Assembly: GCA_026874595.1 (NCBI GenBank)
Contig: CM049310.1
Location: 81,328,556-81,392,555, forward strand
Reading direction: 5' to 3'
DNA length: 64,000 nucleotides
Source: Sipunculus nudus
Taxonomy: Eukaryota; Annelida; Sipuncula; Golfingiida; Sipunculidae
How positions within the stretch are numbered: position 1 is the first letter of the stretch; the number at the start of each line of letters is the position of its first letter. The notes under the pieces were generated by a model. That model worked only from the letters and a program-made list of their open reading frames with translations, ran no database searches and had not been told where the DNA came from. A program made the position numbers and the translations under genes. This document shows positions 59,246 to 64,000 of the stretch, piece by piece.

Positions 59246-59859
59246 TTTCACATTTAATGTTGGTAATTAAATAAAATTTATATATTTTACGTCCAGGATG
59301 GTTAAAAATGAATTATTGATTTTTTTCTGGTCACACGTTATTAATTTTGTTTGGCAATGTATGGTCTCTGAAACTGGTTATGACGACGTGATATAAATGT
59401 AACAAATTACGTGAGGTTTGTAATTAGTTAAACTAACCGATAATAAGATCCTTAAGCAGACATCGTTAGGATGCTGTCAGTCCATTAATAGCATTTATAT
59501 GACTAGTAACATTTTCAGAGAATCAAATGACAATACATAAATCCAGTAGGCCCGTGTTTGCCTGTTAATATGGCGGGTAATTTAGTACATAATTCACTGA
59601 GTTTTGAATGTGAAAATGAGACTATTTGTTGTGTCGTTTTATTAACAAGTGACTTTAAAAATAAAATTATTTTTGAAATTTTTATCCGTTATCCTTGAGA
59701 ATTGCTTGAAATATATTTAATTTTTGTAGTTTTGGTGTCTCAAATTGTGTCATTTAAATCTAGTGCATTTACGAAAAGGTAGATTATTAATCTACCCGCT
59801 TTTTGCCACCGCCAATAGTGTAAGCGTTTATCAGCGTTAGTGTGTGTGTGTTTATCTGT

Positions 59860-60140
59860 GTGTTTTTTTTTGTTTGTTTGTTTACAGCATAACTCACGCA
59901 GTCATGAACATGCAGAATGTGATGAAACTTTCAGTGCAATTCGGCAATGAACCAGGAAAGAATTGATTAGATTTTGTGTGGATCAGGCATACGATCAATA
60001 TTCACAAAAGTACAGTAACTTATGCACGAAGAACCTGTTAATATGGGCAGAAAAAGTAAATGCAAACACGGTTTTGCGAGCGTCCCACAATATAGCCTCC
60101 CCCCCCAATGGCGGAGGCTTGCATTCCTTTGTATGGAGAT
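59860..60140 (-). repeat. Dispersed repeat R1, minus copy
   Basis: GTTTACAGCATAACTCACGC, the T/G-rich tail at the left, and CAATGGCGGAGGCTTGCATTC at the right. Confidence 0.5.
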
Positions 60141-60154
60141 TTCTAGATTCTACT

Positions 60155-60350
60155 TGTTGTCTTTGGATTGGGCACAGAGCTTTAAACCGGGAGAACATGA
60201 GTTCGAACCTCCGTGATCCACTTAAAAACAGGTGCGCCTTTCGGGTTTCTTCGGTGTTAAGACCCAGCAAAAGGAAAAATATACACTCTGTACACTCATT
60301 GTGGAACACAGGGCCTGGTTGACGCGTGTTCCGAAATCGAGATGAAATTC
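60155..60350 (+). repeat. tRNA-derived SINE, family 3, plus copy
   Basis: CTTTAAACCGGGAGAACATG, B-box GAGTTCGAACCTC, and GAGATGAAATTCTGC near its end. Open frames of 119-129 residues that cross it on both strands are by-products. Confidence 0.55.
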
Positions 60351-60730
60351 TGCAGATGTAAAAAGTACTTTGTTCAGCAATCATTAAAAATGGAGGCGGT
60401 TACTTTAATCAAAACAGTACGGAAAGATCCACGAATAATGGTGTTGAATAGCGGGAAAAAAATTCACGTTCATTAGTCTTCTCAGAAAAAAATTATAATT
60501 TGTAATTCGGTACCATTTCCTTAAAAAGCTTCGTCTTTCTGTTTAAAAGGATTTTTTTATTATACATTAAAACTGGATTTTCGTACAATGCTTTCGAAGT
60601 GACGCAGCAGAACTAGAAAGTGTTCAGAGACTGCAGGCCTCCGGAAACATTGTGGATGGCCCGATCCATATTGTTACCCGGGTCCTCATAATGCCGTTTT
60701 TGCACAAGCGTCATTAACGCCGTGAGGCAG

Positions 60731-60776
<46 letters not shown>

Positions 60777-62869
60777 TCCAAATCAATAAAAACGGTTGTC
60801 AATGAACAGTGAAACGATAGTCTTAGGTCAAAAGTTAGCTCTGCTCACCAAAACAAAAGCGGGTCCAGTCATGTTGCTTTTGTTAGTGAATGAAGACGGT
60901 CTCCCCTGCATGAGCTCACAGTAGAAAAGAACATAACTTTTGAACATAATTGATTGAGGGTGACTCCATCCAGAGTTATCTTAACTCAAAATTCATCTTG
61001 TTCAAACTTCATCAAAAACCGTTCGTAACATGTTTACTCAACAACAGAAAACCATCCAACTACGAGCGGCGGCGACAATATAATACCTTCTGGCGGGGAA
61101 AAAATAACTGGTCGTAAAATAACCGGTCCAGTCCACAATTTTGAGCCTGAACGGACCGGCAACACAAAATACCGGACCGCTCACCCTTGGTCCGGACCGT
61201 GTCTGCCCGCTAATTCTGAAATTGAATGCCATTACTGAATTTATTTCATAATACATTTCATCCTGTAACCCTTTTTTGTACAATCTGTTTTCAATTAGCT
61301 TATACGTAAATAATAACAATGATTTAGTAAATAAACGGAACATAGGATTAACCACAACAAATGTACTAGAACCACTGGCAAAAATTGTGTATCAAGCAAG
61401 ATATTCTAGCTATTTTAGACATAGTATATTTCAGGATCTATAAAGGGGTTGGTGGGTCAGCTGGTTTATTTACTTAATTATTATTTTTTTTGGCGTCAGA
61501 TTGTATTATTCTATATACATCTTGTACAATTGTATTGCTATTTATAATTTTAAATTTAGAATTCATTTTCTATTACATTTTTATTAAATAAAAAGACCGG
61601 ACCATTTCGACCAGTCACCTTAAGTACCGGCCCGCCTACAGCTGGGCACAACTCAATAAATAGCTGGGGGTTCTTGAGTGTTTTACCGAAGCCCGGACGA
61701 AGTGCATGTTAATTTCGGTGAGTCTTTCAGAGCAATGAAAATAAAAATATGAGTTTTTTTTCTATGAATGCTAACCTGCACCTCAAAGGGAAAATCTAGA
61801 AAAATGGTACGCCAGTGGAGAAGGCAAATTTATTTTATATTTGAAAGTAAAGCCAGCATGGGGCTCATCCTATAATAAAATGTTGTCATTTGAAATTTGT
61901 CATTTTTTTTCATTTGCAAACCGTTCCATGTAAATAGACCAAAGGAAATTAATGATCTCGTTTTGATTGGCGAGACTTTGAGGATGTGAATTTATCATCT
62001 TATTTCTTTGAACTTGATGTGTCTGGTATACGAAAAGCTATCAGATTATTAGTAATGATTAAGCCAATGTTCGGATATGAGTGAAAATTAAATTGTGAAG
62101 AATATTTATATAAGGAATATGATTTCAGAGACCCACTGTCTTCAATCTTCACCGGATCATTAGAATGTTGATAAATTGGTTCAATTTGTGATCTAATCAT
62201 CGCGGATTGTTGTCACAGCCTCTCCTGGACAGATATTGCGTTGGAATTCTTGATGAAAATAACTTTCACTTTTGACATGTTGAACATGGCATGAATTAGT
62301 CCCAGGGTAATTATAGAACGCCGAATCCCTCACAAGAAATACTAGAAGCGGAATCTTAAATTAGAAGTTGTAGTTATAAAACCTTATTATATTGGGTTTA
62401 AACTGATTGATGGGCCATTAATTTGCTCAAACGTGATGAGATACCTTTTTTATATTTATTTCACGAGCTGGAATAACTACGATAAAACTGTAAATGGAAA
62501 TATTAGAGACAGCAGGATTCATCATCGACAGCTCAAATGATAATCAAATTTACCTTTTTGGGCAGAAATCATAATACCACGTAAAATTAGCAATATCGAT
62601 TCTATCAGTCTGTGTCCATCTGTATCTGGGGTATGTTTCTCTAACTGAAAATTTCTCTGTAAAAATACAAGTTGTCAGAAAGAAAACGACGAAATATACC
62701 TAGTTTCCAACGAGGGAACAGTAAATCTCCCGTTAGTAATATTTCAATAGATCATTTATTTAAAACAAAACACGCCTGCCAAAGATAAATGACCGAAAAA
62801 AATAAGTCCTCTGAAAAAAAAGTATCTTTCTTTGAAATAAAAGAAAGATTGAACCGGATATGCTTTGTC
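60351..62869. other. Intergenic, no gene recognised
   Basis: A TA microsatellite lies at about 60733-60773. Around 61100-61210 and 61590-61640 there are CCGGTCC/GGACCGG-rich patches, partly in inverted arrangement (ACTGGTCG both ways), perhaps the ends of an old DNA transposon. A minus-strand frame at 61355-61038 crosses the first patch and is not recognised. Confidence 0.4.
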
Positions 62870-63150
62870 AAGAAAGCAGACCTCCGCCACGTGGGCACAA
62901 CTTAATGTTGGATGCTCCAAATACCGATTTACATTCACTTGTTCAGCACATATTCCAAGGTTCATTCTTGCATACGTGAATGTACATTTGTGAATATCCT
63001 TTGAAGTCCTTCCTGGACCCGGATCATGAGGCGGATGCACACCAGAACTAATCTATCTTCCTTTCCGAAAAGCCCTGATATTTCATAAGATTCCATTCAT
63101 GCTTGCGTGAGTTACGCTGTGAACAAACACACAAACACGCCAAAACACGA
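62870..63150 (+). repeat. Dispersed repeat R1, best-kept plus copy
   Basis: CCTCCGCCACGTGGGCAC, GTCCTTCCTGGACCCGGATC, ATGAGGCGGATGCACACC, TTACGCTGTGAACAAACACA. About 280 bases, without a tRNA head or clear terminal inverted repeats. Confidence 0.6.
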
Positions 63151-64000
63151 ATGGGTCTTTGCAACAGCATATCTGGAACTTTCTGATGGCAGTCAGAAAA
63201 CATAACTTTTCCAAAAAAGCCCTAACTAATTAGCCTCCCTGAACACAGATAGATAAATGTAACATTTTTCGAAATGTGCCCGTCATTGGAAAATGTTAAG
63301 AAATTACTGAAACGTAAACTTGGGATTACTTTAAAGTTTTAATGCAATATTAAGCAAACGCTAACTGTTTATATATGTTTTCCATCTCGATGTAGGGTCG
63401 GAGGGAGGTCGTGGTTCCTGCGGCATCCTAGTGGCATTTTTGTTTCATGTCTTTATGTCTTTATTGCCTCTACAAGGAGGCCATGTACCTCGGCTGATTA
63501 TATCGGTTCTAGCAGAGGGCAAAGAATCAACCCCACGTGAGCCGGTATCACATGTTTAACCTTTGGAGCAGGATGCACAATGTGATATCACGCTCCCATT
63601 GGTCTGATTATATGAAATAAAGTTCAATGAGTATTTCTTGCTGCAGTCTGTTCACCGGCGGACACGGCGGCCACTGATACCGGCTTCGACGATGCCCCCA
63701 AGTGGCGCAAGCCGCAATTAAGCTGAGCACTTTAACGTTGTGTCAGGTGTATAAAACACTATTGTTTTCTTTTTGTTTAAGTATTGACACAATTCTACAT
63801 TAAACAGATAATAATTTATCAATTGAGGTAAGTTTTTATTTTAAATTCGAAATTAAATTAGTGTTTCTAGGTGTTTCGTCACGGGTTCCCACAGCGCTGG
63901 TGTTTTGGCTGTTTTGAGTGACCGAAATGATTGGTCATGAGGACAACTCCAATTCATTTTGTTCCCCTCACAACTAGCTTATTCCCTGGTATAACTCCAC
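63151..64000. other. Intergenic, no gene recognised
   Basis: It contains a repeat at about 63480-63620 related to 58150-58290 (GGAGCAGGATGCACAATG). The rest shows nothing I can name. Confidence 0.4.

Noticed and set aside
59995-60384. Minus-strand frame of 129 residues
   Set aside because: It crosses two dispersed repeats (R1 and a SINE).
1-64000. CRISPR arrays, bacterial operons or phage genes
   Set aside because: None seen; spaced identical short repeats are absent and all genes have eukaryotic exon structure or belong to retroelements.

Overview
The window looks like nuclear DNA of an animal, most likely a mollusc and probably a bivalve. The evidence is an AT-rich background, short exons with GT-AG introns of 0.3-2.4 kb, long TA microsatellites, tRNA-derived SINEs, and decayed LTR, DIRS-type and LINE retroelements. 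There is no bacterial gene organisation. The taxonomic call is inference; I recognise no species-specific gene.

The backbone is a + strand family of three copies of a fold-type I, PLP-dependent class V aminotransferase (isopenicillin-N-epimerase-like). Copy C (36449-43406, 7 coding exons, about 404 residues) is intact by my splice model. It carries the PLP-binding Asp191, the Schiff-base Lys217 and the WQGTRD motif. Copies A (3782-10007) and B (20198-26421) have 8 exons each and lie in a duplicated segment of about 8 kb, offset by about 16.4 kb (roughly 2390-10354 and 18890-26840). A has an in-frame stop in exon 4. B has a 1-base deletion in exon 2, a lost splice donor after exon 5 and a stop just before the catalytic Lys codon.

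Between A and B (10385-17978, minus strand) is a decayed LTR retrotransposon with both LTRs, a tRNA-Pro-type primer-binding site and a polypurine tract. Its domain order is gag, protease, integrase, RT, RNase H. Integrase before RT is the Gmr1-like arrangement within Ty3/gypsy. Its 5' LTR was later hit by a non-autonomous TIR transposon of about 690 bp with a 9-bp target duplication; the same family sits inside introns of A and B.

Between B and C (26.4-36.4 kb) lie a LINE RT tail, a minus-strand DIRS-like element (RT, RNase H, tyrosine recombinase), a fragment of an ordinary Ty3/gypsy RT, a degenerate satellite and a SINE. Downstream of C (43.4-64 kb) I find no convincing host gene. That part holds solo or truncated LTRs of the same family, SINEs, a long-arm fold-back element, microsatellites and dispersed repeats.

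All calls come from reading the sequence by eye; identities and boundaries of old repeats are approximate.
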